Part shown: piece by piece, positions 8,352 through 16,758 of the stretch | Position numbering within the stretch: the first letter of the stretch is position 1 | How the letters are laid out: every line of letters starts with the position of its first letter | Origin: an uncultured Sphingomonadales bacterium | GTDB lineage: Bacteria; Pseudomonadota; Alphaproteobacteria; Sphingomonadales; Sphingomonadaceae | Direction of reading: 5' to 3' | DNA: 39,008 nucleotides | Assembly (NCBI GenBank): GCA_937898525.1 | Contig: CALCBC010000105.1 | Span: 1 to 39,008, forward strand | Notes under the pieces: model-generated | Told to the model about the DNA's origin: nothing | Database searches by the model: none | What the model saw: only the letters and a program-made list of their open reading frames with translations | Made by a program: the position numbers and the translations under genes

Positions 8352-9035
8352 CTATTCGGCGTACGCGGTGCCGTCGGGCAGCCCGGCCTCGGCGAAGCCG
8401 GCGCGGCGCAGGCGGCAACTGTCGCACAGTCCGCAGGCGAGCCCATCGGGCGTCGGATCGTAGCACGACCAGCTCAGTGCCGGGTCGAGCCCGAGACGAT
8501 GCGCCTCGGCGGCGATGCGCGCCTTGCCCCAGTGCTGCAGCGGCGTGTGGATCGTGAACGGGCGGCCCTCGACGCCGTCCTTGGTCGCGAGGCGCGCGGT
8601 CTCGGCGAAGCTGGCGATGAACTCGGGGCGGCAGTCGGGGTAGCCCGAGTAGTCGAGCGCGTTCACCCCGATGAAGATGTCGTGCACCCCGAGCGGCTCG
8701 GCCCAGCCGAGCGTGAGCGAGAGGAAGATCAGGTTGCGCGCGGGCACGTAGGTGACCGGTATCTCCTCGCCGAGGCCGGTCTTCGGCACGGCGATGTCGC
8801 CGGTCAGCGCCGAGCCGCCAAACTGGCGCAGGTCGAGCGGCAGGATGACGTGACGCAACGCGCCGAGTTCGCGAGCGATCGCTCGCGCGGCGTCGATTTC
8901 GCGGCGGTGGCGCTGGTTGTAGTCGATCGTCAGCGCGTTGAGGGAGAAGCCCTGCTCGCGGGCAAGGCCTGCGGCGACCATCGAATCGAGCCCGCCCGAA
9001 AGCAGCACGACGGCTTCACGTTGCGATCCGGCCAT
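8352..9035 (-). CDS. queC: 7-cyano-7-deazaguanine synthase
   Basis: Makes preQ0 from 7-carboxy-7-deazaguanine, ammonia and ATP in queuosine biosynthesis. The PP-loop motif is S13-S18 (SGGLDS), and the zinc site is C191, C201, C204 and C207, matching the family's C-terminal cysteine cluster. The length (227 residues) is typical. No other queuosine gene (queD, queE, queF) is in the window, so queC is separated from its pathway partners here. No obvious Shine-Dalgarno precedes the ATG, and no preQ1-riboswitch-like leader fits in the 43-base gap upstream. Confidence 0.96.
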   Translation of the reverse strand: MAGSQREAVVLLSGGLDSMVAAGLAREQGFSLNALTIDYNQRHRREIDAARAIARELGALRHVILPLDLRQFGGSALTGDIAVPKTGLGEEIPVTYVPARNLIFLSLTLGWAEPLGVHDIFIGVNALDYSGYPDCRPEFIASFAETARLATKDGVEGRPFTIHTPLQHWGKARIAAEAHRLGLDPALSWSCYDPTPDGLACGLCDSCRLRRAGFAEAGLPDGTAYAE

Positions 9036-9078
9036 CGCGCCCGGCTAGGCAGCCGAGGCGCCGGGGACAAGCCCTAAC

Positions 9079-9492
9079 TCAGCAGCTGCCGGTATGACGG
9101 GCTTCGACGTTGAGCGCGAACGGGGTGCCGCCCTCGATCCCCTGGCTCTGAATCTGGACCAGGCCGTTGCTTTCGCGGCGGATCGAGGTCCGGCCGTAGC
9201 CGTTTCCGCGACAAGTATACTGAACGACGACCTCGTCGGGCGTGTCGCGCACGACGAAGCGGCTGCATCCGGACTGGCGGTGGCGCAGCTGGATGAGTTC
9301 GCGGCCAGTTTGCAGGCAGATCTTCCGCTGCGACCCGTTGTCGCGGAAGCGCAGGTTCCACGCTCCCTTGGTCAGCCTGTCGAGCATGGCGAGCTCTGGC
9401 GCCTGTGCGACGAGCGGCGCGCCCCCGAGGACGACGGCCGCGACAGCGGCCGCGGCCTTCCAGGCGATCGGCTTCCGGAATGTCCTTCGCAT
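9079..9492 (-). CDS. Secreted DUF3617-like protein of unknown function
   Basis: A small exported protein. A basic N-terminus (RRTFRK) is followed by a hydrophobic core and an AQA-type signal-peptidase I site. The mature part has TKGAWNLRFRDNG, a KICLQ motif and paired cysteines, a pattern seen in the DUF3617 family of sphingomonads; the family call is tentative. Two in-frame ATGs are possible, at 9498 and 9492. The downstream one is chosen because GGAG lies 7 bases before it. The open frame upstream (to 9618) would overlap the hslO end and lacks a signal-like start. No function is known. Confidence 0.7.
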   Translation of the reverse strand: MRRTFRKPIAWKAAAAVAAVVLGGAPLVAQAPELAMLDRLTKGAWNLRFRDNGSQRKICLQTGRELIQLRHRQSGCSRFVVRDTPDEVVVQYTCRGNGYGRTSIRRESNGLVQIQSQGIEGGTPFALNVEARHTGSC

Positions 9493-9571
9493 TGGCATGC
9501 TCCGTCCAACGACCGTGTTGGCTAACACATTCGTCGTGTGCGACCAAATGCCCCGCACGAGCGACGAATTG

Positions 9572-10483
9572 TTAGTCCTGGATTGCGAACTCACGCGAGC
9601 AGAATGCGCAGTCGACAAGGATGATGCCGTTTTCGTCGCGCATTTCGCGCCTGTCTTCCTTGGAGAAACGCGACAGCACGTTCTCGAAGTGCACGATCGA
9701 GCAGCGGCATCCGCGCGACAGCGGCACGGCGGCGAGGACCCTGATCTCCGGCTCCTCGTGAAACAGTCGCCAGACCAGCTGTTCCTGTGGCAGATGGGCG
9801 TCGATCAGCTCCATGGCCTGGACCGACTGGGCGAGGATCGTGACGTGCTCCCATTCGGGGTGGTCCATGCGAACGTGAAGCCGCTCGCGCCCCTCCTCGC
9901 CCTCGGCGAGGTGCTGAAGCAGAAGACCGCCGGCGACGGCTCGTCCGTCGTCAAGAGCCATCGCCGTGCGAATCAGCGTCGGAACCTGCTCGCTCCTCGC
10001 GAAGTATCCTTCGACCGCGGCAGAAAGCGATTCCCCCTCGAGCGGGACCACGCCCTGATAGCGATGCTCGCTTTCCGCCGGCTCGAAAGTGATCGCGAGG
10101 TGGCCGACGCCGAACAGGTCCTGCAGGCGCGGCTCCGCCGGGAGGTCGGCGAGTTGTCCGGGATCGTGCCGCACGTAGCCACGCAGCTCGCCGTCGCGGT
10201 AGTCGCAGACCATCAGATCGACCGCGCCGCCTTCGGACTGCGCCTGCAGCGTGAGCTGGCTCCCCTCGCGTTTGAGCAGCCCGCCCATCAGCGCGGTCAG
10301 CACGAGCGCCTCGGCAAGCAGTCGCTGGATCGGGGGCGGATAGTCGTGCGCGGCGAGGATGCGGCCCAGCAGCGGCCCCAGCCGAACCGTCCGGCCGCGC
10401 GCGTTGCGCGCCGGAATCGTGAAGTTCACCAGCCGGTCGAGATCGCCGCCGGGCTCGATAGGACGTCCGCTCATCGCGGGCAT
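9572..10483 (-). CDS. hslO: Redox-regulated chaperone Hsp33
   Basis: A cytoplasmic holdase chaperone that is activated when oxidation releases zinc from four cysteines. These are C259 and C261 (the CxC of GCRCS) and C292 and C295 (the CxxC of DCAFCSREF), at the usual C-terminal place. The 303-residue length is normal. It lies 28 bases downstream of argF on the same strand; argD-argF-hslO is a recurrent order in Sphingomonadales. The ATG at 10483 is used; an ATG at 10474 is an equally plausible start because neither has a clear ribosome site. Confidence 0.96.
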   Translation of the reverse strand: MPAMSGRPIEPGGDLDRLVNFTIPARNARGRTVRLGPLLGRILAAHDYPPPIQRLLAEALVLTALMGGLLKREGSQLTLQAQSEGGAVDLMVCDYRDGELRGYVRHDPGQLADLPAEPRLQDLFGVGHLAITFEPAESEHRYQGVVPLEGESLSAAVEGYFARSEQVPTLIRTAMALDDGRAVAGGLLLQHLAEGEEGRERLHVRMDHPEWEHVTILAQSVQAMELIDAHLPQEQLVWRLFHEEPEIRVLAAVPLSRGCRCSIVHFENVLSRFSKEDRREMRDENGIILVDCAFCSREFAIQD

Positions 10484-10511
10484 ATGGGGAGGCGTCGGCC
10501 GAAGTTAACCG

Positions 10512-11441
10512 CTAGAGGAGCCCGAAGCACCACAGCAGCACCGACTTCTGCGCGTGGATGCGGTTCTCGGCCTCGTCGAACACGACCGATTGCGGCCCTT
10601 CGAACACGCCCTCGCTGACTTCCTCGCCGACGTGCGCGGGCAGACAGTGGAGGAAGCGCGCGTCGGGCTTGGCGCGAGCCATCAGCCGTTCGTCGACCTG
10701 GAACGGCGCCATCGCCGCGAGCTTGTTGTGCGCGTGTTCCTGGCCCATCGAGATCCAGGTGTCGGTGACGACGATGTCCGCGCCGTCCACCGCCTCAATG
10801 GGATCGCGGGTCAGCGTGACCCGCGCACCCCGCTCGCGCGCCTGCGCGACGAAGGCTTCGTCGGGTTCGTAACCCTGCGGCGTGCCGGCGCGGACGTTGA
10901 ACTTCATCAGCCCGGCCGCCTCGAGGATCGAGTTGAGCACGTTGTTGCCGTCGCCGAGCCAGGCGACCTCGAGACCGGGGAGCGGCTTGCCCTGCTCGAC
11001 GATCGTCAGCAGGTCGGCCACGATCTGGCACGGGTGCGAGCGGTCGGTCAGGCCATTGATCACCGGGACCGTGGCGTGGCGCGCCATTTCCTCGATCTTG
11101 GCGTGGTCGTCGGTGCGAATCATGATCGCATCGACCATCCGGCTCAGCACGCGCGCGGTATCGGCGATCGTCTCGCCGCGGCCGAGCTGCGTGGTCCCGG
11201 CGTCGAGCACCAGCGAGGTGCCGCCGAGCTGGCGGATGGCGATGTCGAAGCTGACGCGCGTGCGGGTCGAGTTCTTCTCGAACACCATGGCCAGCACGCG
11301 GCCGTCGAGCGGCTGGTCCGGATCCGACCGACCCTTCGGCCAGTCGCGCCGGATCGCCTTGCGATCGAGCGCGTCGCCGATCATCGCGGCGATCGCGTCG
11401 CCGCCGGCGTCGGACAGGTCGAGGAAATGCCGCGGCGCCAT
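10512..11441 (-). CDS. argF: Ornithine carbamoyltransferase
   Basis: Forms citrulline from ornithine and carbamoyl phosphate in arginine synthesis. The carbamoyl-phosphate site is S58-R62 (STRTR), followed by HPCQIVAD. The ornithine site includes HCLPA at about residues 265-269, and the C-terminal EAENRIHAQK block is intact. The start is taken as the ATG at 11441, with GGAG 8 bases upstream and a one-base overlap with the argD stop (TGATG); the GTG three bases earlier is also possible. The tight junction implies translational coupling with argD. Confidence 0.96.
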   Translation of the reverse strand: MAPRHFLDLSDAGGDAIAAMIGDALDRKAIRRDWPKGRSDPDQPLDGRVLAMVFEKNSTRTRVSFDIAIRQLGGTSLVLDAGTTQLGRGETIADTARVLSRMVDAIMIRTDDHAKIEEMARHATVPVINGLTDRSHPCQIVADLLTIVEQGKPLPGLEVAWLGDGNNVLNSILEAAGLMKFNVRAGTPQGYEPDEAFVAQARERGARVTLTRDPIEAVDGADIVVTDTWISMGQEHAHNKLAAMAPFQVDERLMARAKPDARFLHCLPAHVGEEVSEGVFEGPQSVVFDEAENRIHAQKSVLLWCFGLL

Positions 11442-12631
11442 CACGCCGTCTCCGCCGGCTTGAAGTCGGCGGCACCGGCGGAGAGCTTGTCGAAGAACTC
11501 CTCGATCTCGGCATCGCCGATGACCAGCGGGGGCAGCACGCGCACCGTGCTGTCGCCGGCGGCCACGGTCAGCAGCCGGTGGTTGTCGCGCAGGTGCTGC
11601 ATGAAGGCGCGCGGGTCGGCCTTGAGCTTGAGGCCGAGCATGAGCCCCTTGCCACGCACTTCCTCGAACAGCTCGGGGTAGTTGCCGATGAACTGCTCGA
11701 GCCGGGCGCGCAGGCGCTCGCCCTTGGCGCGGACCTCGGCAAGAAACTCCTCGTTGGCCACCGCGTCGAGCACCGCGTTGCCAGCGGCCATCGCCAGCGG
11801 ATTGCCCCCGTAAGTCGAGCCGTGGGTGCCGATGGTCATCCCGCGCGCGGCTTTCTCGGTCGCGAGGCAGGCGCCGAGCGGGAAGCCGCCCCCGATCCCC
11901 TTGGCGGTGGCGAGGATGTCAGGCGTCACGCCGTACTGCTCGTAGGCGTAGAGTGTGCCGGTGCGGGCGACGCCGGTCTGGACCTCGTCGAACACCAGCA
12001 TCAGGTCGTGCTCGTCGGCCAGCGCGCGCAGACCCTCGAGGAATGCCGGCGAGGCTACGCGGATGCCGCCTTCGCCCTGGATCGGCTCGACGAGGAAGCC
12101 GGCAGTGTGTGGGCCGATCGCAGCCTTCGCGGCCTCGAGGTCGTCGAACTCGACGTAGCGGAAGCCCGGCAGCAGCGGCTTGAAGCCCTTGTGCATCTTC
12201 TCCTGGCTCGAGGCGCTGATCGTCGCCAGGGTCCGCCCATGGAAGGCGTTGTTGAAGGTGATCAGCTCGAACCGCTCCTCGCTGCCGTCGTGCTGGTGGT
12301 AGGCGCGCGCGGTCTTGATCGCGCATTCGACCGCCTCGGCGCCGGAATTGGTGAAGAACACCGTGTCGGCGAAGGTCAGGTCGACGAGGCGCTGCGCGAG
12401 CTTTTCCCCCTGCGGACTGCCGTAGAGGTTCGAGACGTGCATCAGCGTCGCGGCCTGCTGCTGGATCGCACCGATCAGCCCCGCGTGCGAATGGCCGAGC
12501 AGGTTGACCGCAATCCCGGCGGCAAAGTCGAGGTAGCGGGTGCCGTCCTCGGAGATCAGGTGGCAGTGCTCGCCGCGCACGGGCCGCACGCCGCACCGGG
12601 GATAGACGGGCATCAGCGGAGTAATCGACAT
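11441..12631 (-). CDS. argD: Acetylornithine aminotransferase
   Basis: A PLP enzyme that transaminates N-acetylglutamate semialdehyde to acetylornithine, and possibly also serves lysine synthesis. The PLP lysine is K244 in TAKGIGGGFPLGA, the cofactor aspartate lies in FDEVQTG, and NSGAEAVE is the phosphate-binding turn. The length of 396 residues is typical. It is the first gene of the leftward argD-argF-hslO group; no convincing promoter could be read in the 155-base gap before the cold-shock gene. Confidence 0.96.
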   Translation of the reverse strand: MSITPLMPVYPRCGVRPVRGEHCHLISEDGTRYLDFAAGIAVNLLGHSHAGLIGAIQQQAATLMHVSNLYGSPQGEKLAQRLVDLTFADTVFFTNSGAEAVECAIKTARAYHQHDGSEERFELITFNNAFHGRTLATISASSQEKMHKGFKPLLPGFRYVEFDDLEAAKAAIGPHTAGFLVEPIQGEGGIRVASPAFLEGLRALADEHDLMLVFDEVQTGVARTGTLYAYEQYGVTPDILATAKGIGGGFPLGACLATEKAARGMTIGTHGSTYGGNPLAMAAGNAVLDAVANEEFLAEVRAKGERLRARLEQFIGNYPELFEEVRGKGLMLGLKLKADPRAFMQHLRDNHRLLTVAAGDSTVRVLPPLVIGDAEIEEFFDKLSAGAADFKPAETA

Positions 12632-12677
12632 GACCGGTCAGAGTCCTATGGAGTGCGCGAAAGCGCCAACGACGAAT

Positions 12678-12710
12678 GGCGGCCCCCCTCGATAGCTTCG
12701 GGAGGCCGCC
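12678..12710. terminator. 11-bp GC hairpin between the cold-shock gene and argD
   Basis: Arms 12678-12688 and 12700-12710 pair over 11 positions (one G-T wobble on the minus strand) around an 11-base loop. It lies about 77 bases past the stop of the leftward cold-shock gene and before argD. No uridine run follows on the minus strand; on the plus strand a weak T-rich stretch follows. It is probably a transcription barrier or mRNA-stabilising stem for the cold-shock transcript, but intrinsic termination is unproven. Confidence 0.45.
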
Positions 12711-12786
12711 GGCTTTGTCCGTTTATGGTCTTGGCTGGGCCCGGTCAAACCGCCGGGCCAGGCTGGGAACGACGATCCCGTCGCGA

Positions 12787-13512
12787 TCAGCCCTGAACGG
12801 GCACAAGGTTGACCGCCGAGAACTTCCCTCGTCGGTCGACCTCGAGATCGAACTCGAAACGGTCGCCTTCGCTGATCCCGGGAAGGCCCGAACGCTCGAC
12901 CGCGCTGATGTGGACGAAGGCGTCTTCCTTGCCGTCATCGCGAGTGATGAAGCCGAAGCCCTTCATCGAGTTGAAGAACTTGACGGTGCCCGTGGCCTTG
13001 TCGCCGGTCAGCTGGCGCTGAGGCCCGGTCGGACGCTGCTGCACCGGGATGACATCTCCGACGATCTGCAGGTCGGCGGCGGAAATCTTTCCTCCGCGAT
13101 CGACCAGGTTGAACTGCAGCTCCTGTCCTTCGGCGAGGCCTTCGAGCCCCGCGCGTTCGACCTGGCTGATGTGGACGAACACGTCCTCGCCGCCCTCGTC
13201 GCGCTGAATGAAGCCGAAGCCCTTTTGCGCGTTGAAGAACTTTACCTTGCCCTGGCCGGTGCCGACGACCTGGGCGGGCATCCCGCCGCCACGCGGCGGA
13301 CCGCGATCTCCGCCGAAGCCTCCGCCACGAGGGCCGCCGAAGCCGCCGCCGCGCGGGCCGCTGTCCGAACCGCCGAAGCGGTCGCCGCCGCCCCGCCAGT
13401 CATTGCCTCCGAAGCGAGGCGGGCTACCGTCTGCGAACGGATCGAATCCATCCTCTCCGAAACCGTCCCGCTTGTCGCGCCCCCGGCCGCGACGACCTCT
13501 ATCGTAACCCAT
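12787..13512 (-). CDS. Double cold-shock-domain protein with RGG-rich N-terminus
   Basis: A 241-residue nucleic-acid-binding protein. Residues 1-80 are low-complexity Gly/Arg/Asp-rich, with repeated RGGGFGG units, and look disordered and RNA-binding. Two cold-shock domains follow: ~88-150 with KGFGFI (97-102) and VFVHI (111-115), and ~175-238 with KGFGFI (184-189) and AFVHI (198-202), the RNP1 and RNP2 motifs. Double-CSD proteins are known in alphaproteobacteria; the RGG-type extension is less usual. Expected roles are RNA chaperoning and melting of mRNA structure. It has its own promoter candidate and a ~100-base 5' leader. Confidence 0.92.
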   Translation of the reverse strand: MGYDRGRRGRGRDKRDGFGEDGFDPFADGSPPRFGGNDWRGGGDRFGGSDSGPRGGGFGGPRGGGFGGDRGPPRGGGMPAQVVGTGQGKVKFFNAQKGFGFIQRDEGGEDVFVHISQVERAGLEGLAEGQELQFNLVDRGGKISAADLQIVGDVIPVQQRPTGPQRQLTGDKATGTVKFFNSMKGFGFITRDDGKEDAFVHISAVERSGLPGISEGDRFEFDLEVDRRGKFSAVNLVPVQG

Positions 13513-13617
13513 GTACCGAACTTACCTTCGTCTCGCCCTACTTTCGGCGTCCGGCGACGCGGGCGACGCGCACACCGGACGGAAGCGTGGGCTTACCCCC
13601 GCAACTCCAGAGGCGAA

Positions 13618-13647
13618 CCTATAGCCTACAAACAAACAATGTGCGAA
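13618..13647 (-). promoter_or_regulatory. Candidate sigma-70 promoter of the cold-shock gene
   Basis: On the minus strand TTCGCA (13647-13642) and TATAGG (13623-13618) are separated by 18 bases, each matching four of six consensus bases. This is one of the few AT-rich spots around. Start of transcription would be near 13611, giving a ~98-base untranslated leader; long structured leaders are common on cold-shock mRNAs. The match is moderate and untested. Confidence 0.4.
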
Positions 13648-13766
13648 CGTTTTAAGGATTCGCCCCCGAGAGCAACGAAACGGCCCTTCAGCGGCCCGGT
13701 TTGGTGATCGCCCTGGCTTCGCTGGACGAGGCGCCGTTGAGCGACGGGGGCGGGGGTGCCTGCCGC

Positions 13767-13916
13767 TCAGAAATCGACCGCGATGCCGTTGCGGACCCAG
13801 TCGCCGTAGCGGGTCGGGCCAAGCTCCTCGACGTCCGCCGGAGGCGCCGGGCGCGGGGCGGGCGCATCGCTCCAGTACGGCGGCTTGGCGAAGCGGTCTC
13901 GGGCACGCTTGCTCAT
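13767..13916 (-). CDS. DUF1674 / SDHAF4-like succinate dehydrogenase assembly factor
   Basis: A 49-residue basic protein whose C-terminus (GPTRYGDWVRNGIAVDF) matches the conserved end of the DUF1674/SDHAF4 family, which helps mature flavinylated succinate dehydrogenase SdhA. The N-terminal PPYWSD segment is also family-like. The ATG at 13916 is preferred; an in-frame ATG at 13973 would abut the divergent rsmB start and adds sequence not typical of the family. No sdh genes are in the window. The gene is small enough to be missed by automatic callers. Confidence 0.8.
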   Translation of the reverse strand: MSKRARDRFAKPPYWSDAPAPRPAPPADVEELGPTRYGDWVRNGIAVDF

Positions 13917-13971
13917 GCGGTGCAGATGCGCCGGGTGGCGGCGCGATGCAACACCTACTAGGGCCGCTGGC

Positions 13972-15252
13972 ATGACCGACCGGGCGAAAGAGGTTCAGGG
14001 GCTGGCCGCACGCCGCGCTGCACTGCGCCTGCTCGACGCGGTGCTGCGGAGGGGTGAGACGCTCGACCAGGCGGCCAGCGCGGCGCTCGCCGGGCTGGTG
14101 ACGACCTCCGACGCCGCGCTCGCGCGGGCAATCGCCAGCGAGGTTCTGCGCTGGCTCGCCGACCTCGACGCGCTGATCGATTCGGCGACGCGCCAGCGTC
14201 TCGCCGACGATGCCAAGGCCCGCACGGTGCTGAGGATCATGCTCGCCCAGTGGCTGCGACTCGACACGCCGCCGCACGCAGTGGTGGCGACCGCGCTGCC
14301 GCTGCTCGCCGGCGGCCCGCGGCGGCTGGCTCACGGCGTGTTCGGAGCGCTCGTGCGCAGAGGGGGAGCGCTACCCGAGGCGCCCACGCTCCCGGAAGCG
14401 GTCGCGGCGTGCTGGGGCGAGCGTGCCGGGGCGATTGCCGCCGGGCTTGCCGAGCCGCCGCCGCTCGACCTCACGCTCGCCGATCCGGCGCGGACGGCGG
14501 AGTGGGCCGAGCGCCTCGGCGGCACGAGCCTGGCGCCCGGGCATGTCCGGCTGGGGCGCGGCGAGGCGGTGGCGGAGCTGCCCGGGTTCGAGGACGGCGC
14601 GTGGTGGGTCCAGGATGTCGCTGCCTCGCTCCCGGCGCGGTTGCTGGGGGTCGGCGAGGGCAGGCGAGTGCTCGATCTCTGCGCCGCGCCCGGCGGCAAG
14701 ACGTTGCAGCTCGCCGCGGCGGGCTGGCAAGTCACCTCGCTCGACGCGAGCGATCGCCGGCTCGACATGCTGCGCGCCAACCTCGCCCGTACGGGGCTTG
14801 CCGCGACGGTGATCCACGCCGATGCGCTCGAATGGTCGCCCGAGGCACCGTTCGACGCGATCCTGCTCGACGCGCCGTGCACCGCGACGGGGACCTGCCG
14901 CCGCCATCCCGACGTGCTGCACCGCATCGGGCAGCGGCAGATCGCTGAGATGGCCGGGCTCCAGCAGCGGCTGCTCGAACGCGCGGCGGGCTGGCTCGCG
15001 CCGGGCGGTCATCTGGTCTACGCGGTCTGCTCGCTCGAGCGCGAGGAAGGGGAGAAGCAGGTCGAGCGCCTTCCGCTCGGGGTCGATCCGATCCGGCGCG
15101 CGGAACTACCGGAATGGCTCGAGCCGACCTCGGAAGGGTGGCTCCGCACCGATCCCGGAATGCTTGCCGGCCGCGGCGGCATGGACGGCTTCTTCGTCGC
15201 CCGCTTCGTTAACCGGGTTGTGAAAACAGGCGCTTGCCTCACGTTGACCTGA
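13972..15252 (+). CDS. rsmB: 16S rRNA cytosine-967 C5-methyltransferase (RsmB/Fmu)
   Basis: A 426-residue two-part enzyme: an N-terminal NusB-like helical RNA-binding domain (~10-140) and a C-terminal Rossmann methyltransferase. The SAM loop is D235-K243 (DLCAAPGGK). Motif IV has C303 in DAPCTATG and motif VI has the catalytic C353 in VCSLEREEG. The motif IV cysteine is usually followed by S/T-G/A, so CTA is an acceptable variant. The ATG at 13972 gives the normal family N-terminus; the open frame upstream is antisense to the SDHAF4-like gene. The 3' end overlaps the opposing msrA by 14 bases. Confidence 0.93.
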   Translation: MTDRAKEVQGLAARRAALRLLDAVLRRGETLDQAASAALAGLVTTSDAALARAIASEVLRWLADLDALIDSATRQRLADDAKARTVLRIMLAQWLRLDTPPHAVVATALPLLAGGPRRLAHGVFGALVRRGGALPEAPTLPEAVAACWGERAGAIAAGLAEPPPLDLTLADPARTAEWAERLGGTSLAPGHVRLGRGEAVAELPGFEDGAWWVQDVAASLPARLLGVGEGRRVLDLCAAPGGKTLQLAAAGWQVTSLDASDRRLDMLRANLARTGLAATVIHADALEWSPEAPFDAILLDAPCTATGTCRRHPDVLHRIGQRQIAEMAGLQQRLLERAAGWLAPGGHLVYAVCSLEREEGEKQVERLPLGVDPIRRAELPEWLEPTSEGWLRTDPGMLAGRGGMDGFFVARFVNRVVKTGACLTLT

Positions 15253-15775
15253 CCTTTGCCTGGAAGCTCTTGCGCAGCTTGGCCAGCTTGGGCGGGATCG
15301 TCGCGAGGCAGTAGGGGTTCCGCTGCCCGTCGCCTTCCCAGTAATGCTGGTGATAGTCTTCGGCCGGGTACCATTCGGCCGGCCCCTCGATCGTCGTCAC
15401 CACCTTGCCGTCGCGCTCGCCGTCGGCACGCGCGATCGCCGCCTCGGCCTCGGCGCGCTGGCGCTCGTCGAGCGGGAAGATCGCGCTGCGGTACTGCGTG
15501 CCGACGTCGTTGCCCTGCCGGTTGAGCTGCGTCGGATCGTGTGTGCCCATGAACATGTCGAGGATCTCGGCGTAAGACACCACGTCCGGATCGAACGTGA
15601 CCTTCACGGCTTCGGCGTGGCCGGTTTCGCCGCTGCAGACCTGCTTGTACGTCGGGTTCGGCACTGTCCCGCCGATGTAGCCGCTCTCGACTTCGCTGAC
15701 CCCGATCACGTCGCGGAACACCGCCTCGGTGCACCAGAAGCATCCGCCCGCCAAGATCGCCGTTTCCTGTGCCAT
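15239..15775 (-). CDS. msrA: Peptide methionine-S-sulfoxide reductase A
   Basis: Repairs S-methionine sulfoxide in proteins using thioredoxin. The catalytic C12 lies in GGCFWCTE, with the family motifs SGYIGG, the GHAEAV turn and YRSAIFP; YHQHYWE near the C-terminus is also diagnostic. It is cytoplasmic and 178 residues long. The start at 15775 is supported by AAGGAG 8 bases upstream; the longer open frame runs antisense to the neighbouring exported methyltransferase. No resolving-cysteine pair is obvious at the extreme C-terminus, so recycling may use other cysteines. The gene overlaps the rsmB end and is divergent from the next gene. Confidence 0.96.
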   Translation of the reverse strand: MAQETAILAGGCFWCTEAVFRDVIGVSEVESGYIGGTVPNPTYKQVCSGETGHAEAVKVTFDPDVVSYAEILDMFMGTHDPTQLNRQGNDVGTQYRSAIFPLDERQRAEAEAAIARADGERDGKVVTTIEGPAEWYPAEDYHQHYWEGDGQRNPYCLATIPPKLAKLRKSFQAKVRST

Positions 15776-15819
15776 TCGCCGAACTCCTTCGCTGCGACAA
15801 ATGGGGCCGCGCCAGCAAC

Positions 15820-15847
15820 TTGTCATCCCTCGCCGGGAGGCTAGGGT
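15820..15847 (+). promoter_or_regulatory. Candidate promoter of the exported methyltransferase gene
   Basis: TTGTCA (15820-15825), a 16-base spacer and TAGGGT (15842-15847) lie 30 bases before the ATG at 15878, in the 102-base divergent gap with msrA. The -35 match is good and the -10 is weak. Confidence 0.3.
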
Positions 15848-15877
15848 CGGCCAGACCAGATCAACGGGAGAGTTACC

Positions 15878-16723
15878 ATGCGTGTGATGCTCTTCGCCGC
15901 CGCGGCCGCCCTGGCCGCACCGCTTGCCGTAGCCCCCTCGTTCCCCTCGGTGGCTCAGGAGGCCGCCGACCCGGCGCTGGCCGAAGTCCTCGCCCACCCG
16001 CGCCGCGACGCCGACCGTGCGCGCGACGTGCACCGTCACCCGGCCGAGACGCTGGCGTTCTTCCGCGTGCGCCCGGGGATGACCGTGGTCGACTACATGC
16101 CCGCCGGCGGCTGGTACTCGCGGATCATCATTCCCTACCTCGGAGCGCAGGGCACCTACATCGCGCTCAATCCCGAACTGCACCCCGAGATGACCGGCTA
16201 CTGGGACATGTACCGCGGCACGGCCGACAAGTTTCCTGCCGAGGCGCGCGGCTGGGTCGGCGATACCGGCGCGCGGGTAATCGGTGCCAACACCGACGAC
16301 GATCTCGACGCGCTCGCGGGCACGGCCGACCGGTTCCTGATCTTCCGCGAAATCCACAACATGCGCCGCTTCGGCTGGCTGCACGATTCGCTGGTCACCG
16401 CGCGCAGGCTGCTCAAGGACGATGGCCTGCTCGGGGTGGTGCAGCATCGCGCGAAACCCGATGCGCCGGCGAGTTACACGCTCGGTGACAACGGCTACCA
16501 GCGCGAGGAGGACGTGATCGCGATCTTCGCCGCCTACGGCTTCGACCTCGTCGAGAAGAGCGAGATCAACGCCAATCCGAAGGACCCGGCCAACTGGGAG
16601 GGCGGCGTGTGGACCCTGCCGCCCGGCTATCGCGGCGCTCCGGAGGGTTCGCCGCGCCGCGCCGAGCTCGATGCGATCGGCGAGAGCGACCGGATGACGC
16701 TGCTGTTCCGCAAGCGGCCGTGA
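15878..16723 (+). CDS. Predicted exported SAM-methyltransferase-like protein (COG4798 type)
   Basis: A 281-residue protein with a clear signal peptide (Ala-rich core, cleavage near SVAQE at ~25-28) followed by a class I methyltransferase-like Rossmann domain. Motif I reads VVDYMPAGGWYSR, a degenerate form of the usual DxGxGxG; later segments IALNPE and FREIHN occupy the acidic-loop and motif IV positions. It resembles the COG4798 group of predicted periplasmic methyltransferases. SAM is not known to be plentiful in the periplasm, so the catalytic role is uncertain; it may have been repurposed. GGGAGA precedes the ATG. It is divergent from msrA and 35 bases upstream of aguB. Confidence 0.8.
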   Translation: MRVMLFAAAAALAAPLAVAPSFPSVAQEAADPALAEVLAHPRRDADRARDVHRHPAETLAFFRVRPGMTVVDYMPAGGWYSRIIIPYLGAQGTYIALNPELHPEMTGYWDMYRGTADKFPAEARGWVGDTGARVIGANTDDDLDALAGTADRFLIFREIHNMRRFGWLHDSLVTARRLLKDDGLLGVVQHRAKPDAPASYTLGDNGYQREEDVIAIFAAYGFDLVEKSEINANPKDPANWEGGVWTLPPGYRGAPEGSPRRAELDAIGESDRMTLLFRKRP

Positions 16724-16758
16724 TGGACTTCGCCGGCCGGCGTCCCTAACTGGCGCGG

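Noticed and set aside
9515..9528. Palindrome-like GTGTTGGCTAACAC upstream of the DUF3617-like gene
   Set aside because: Only 5-bp arms pair, there is no second copy in the window, and the overlapping promoter match is poor; it is not distinguishable from chance.
13684..13702. Possible terminator in the repeated CGGCCC stretch after the SDHAF4-like gene
   Set aside because: The two CGGCCC copies are direct, not inverted; only a 4-bp GGCC stem can form.
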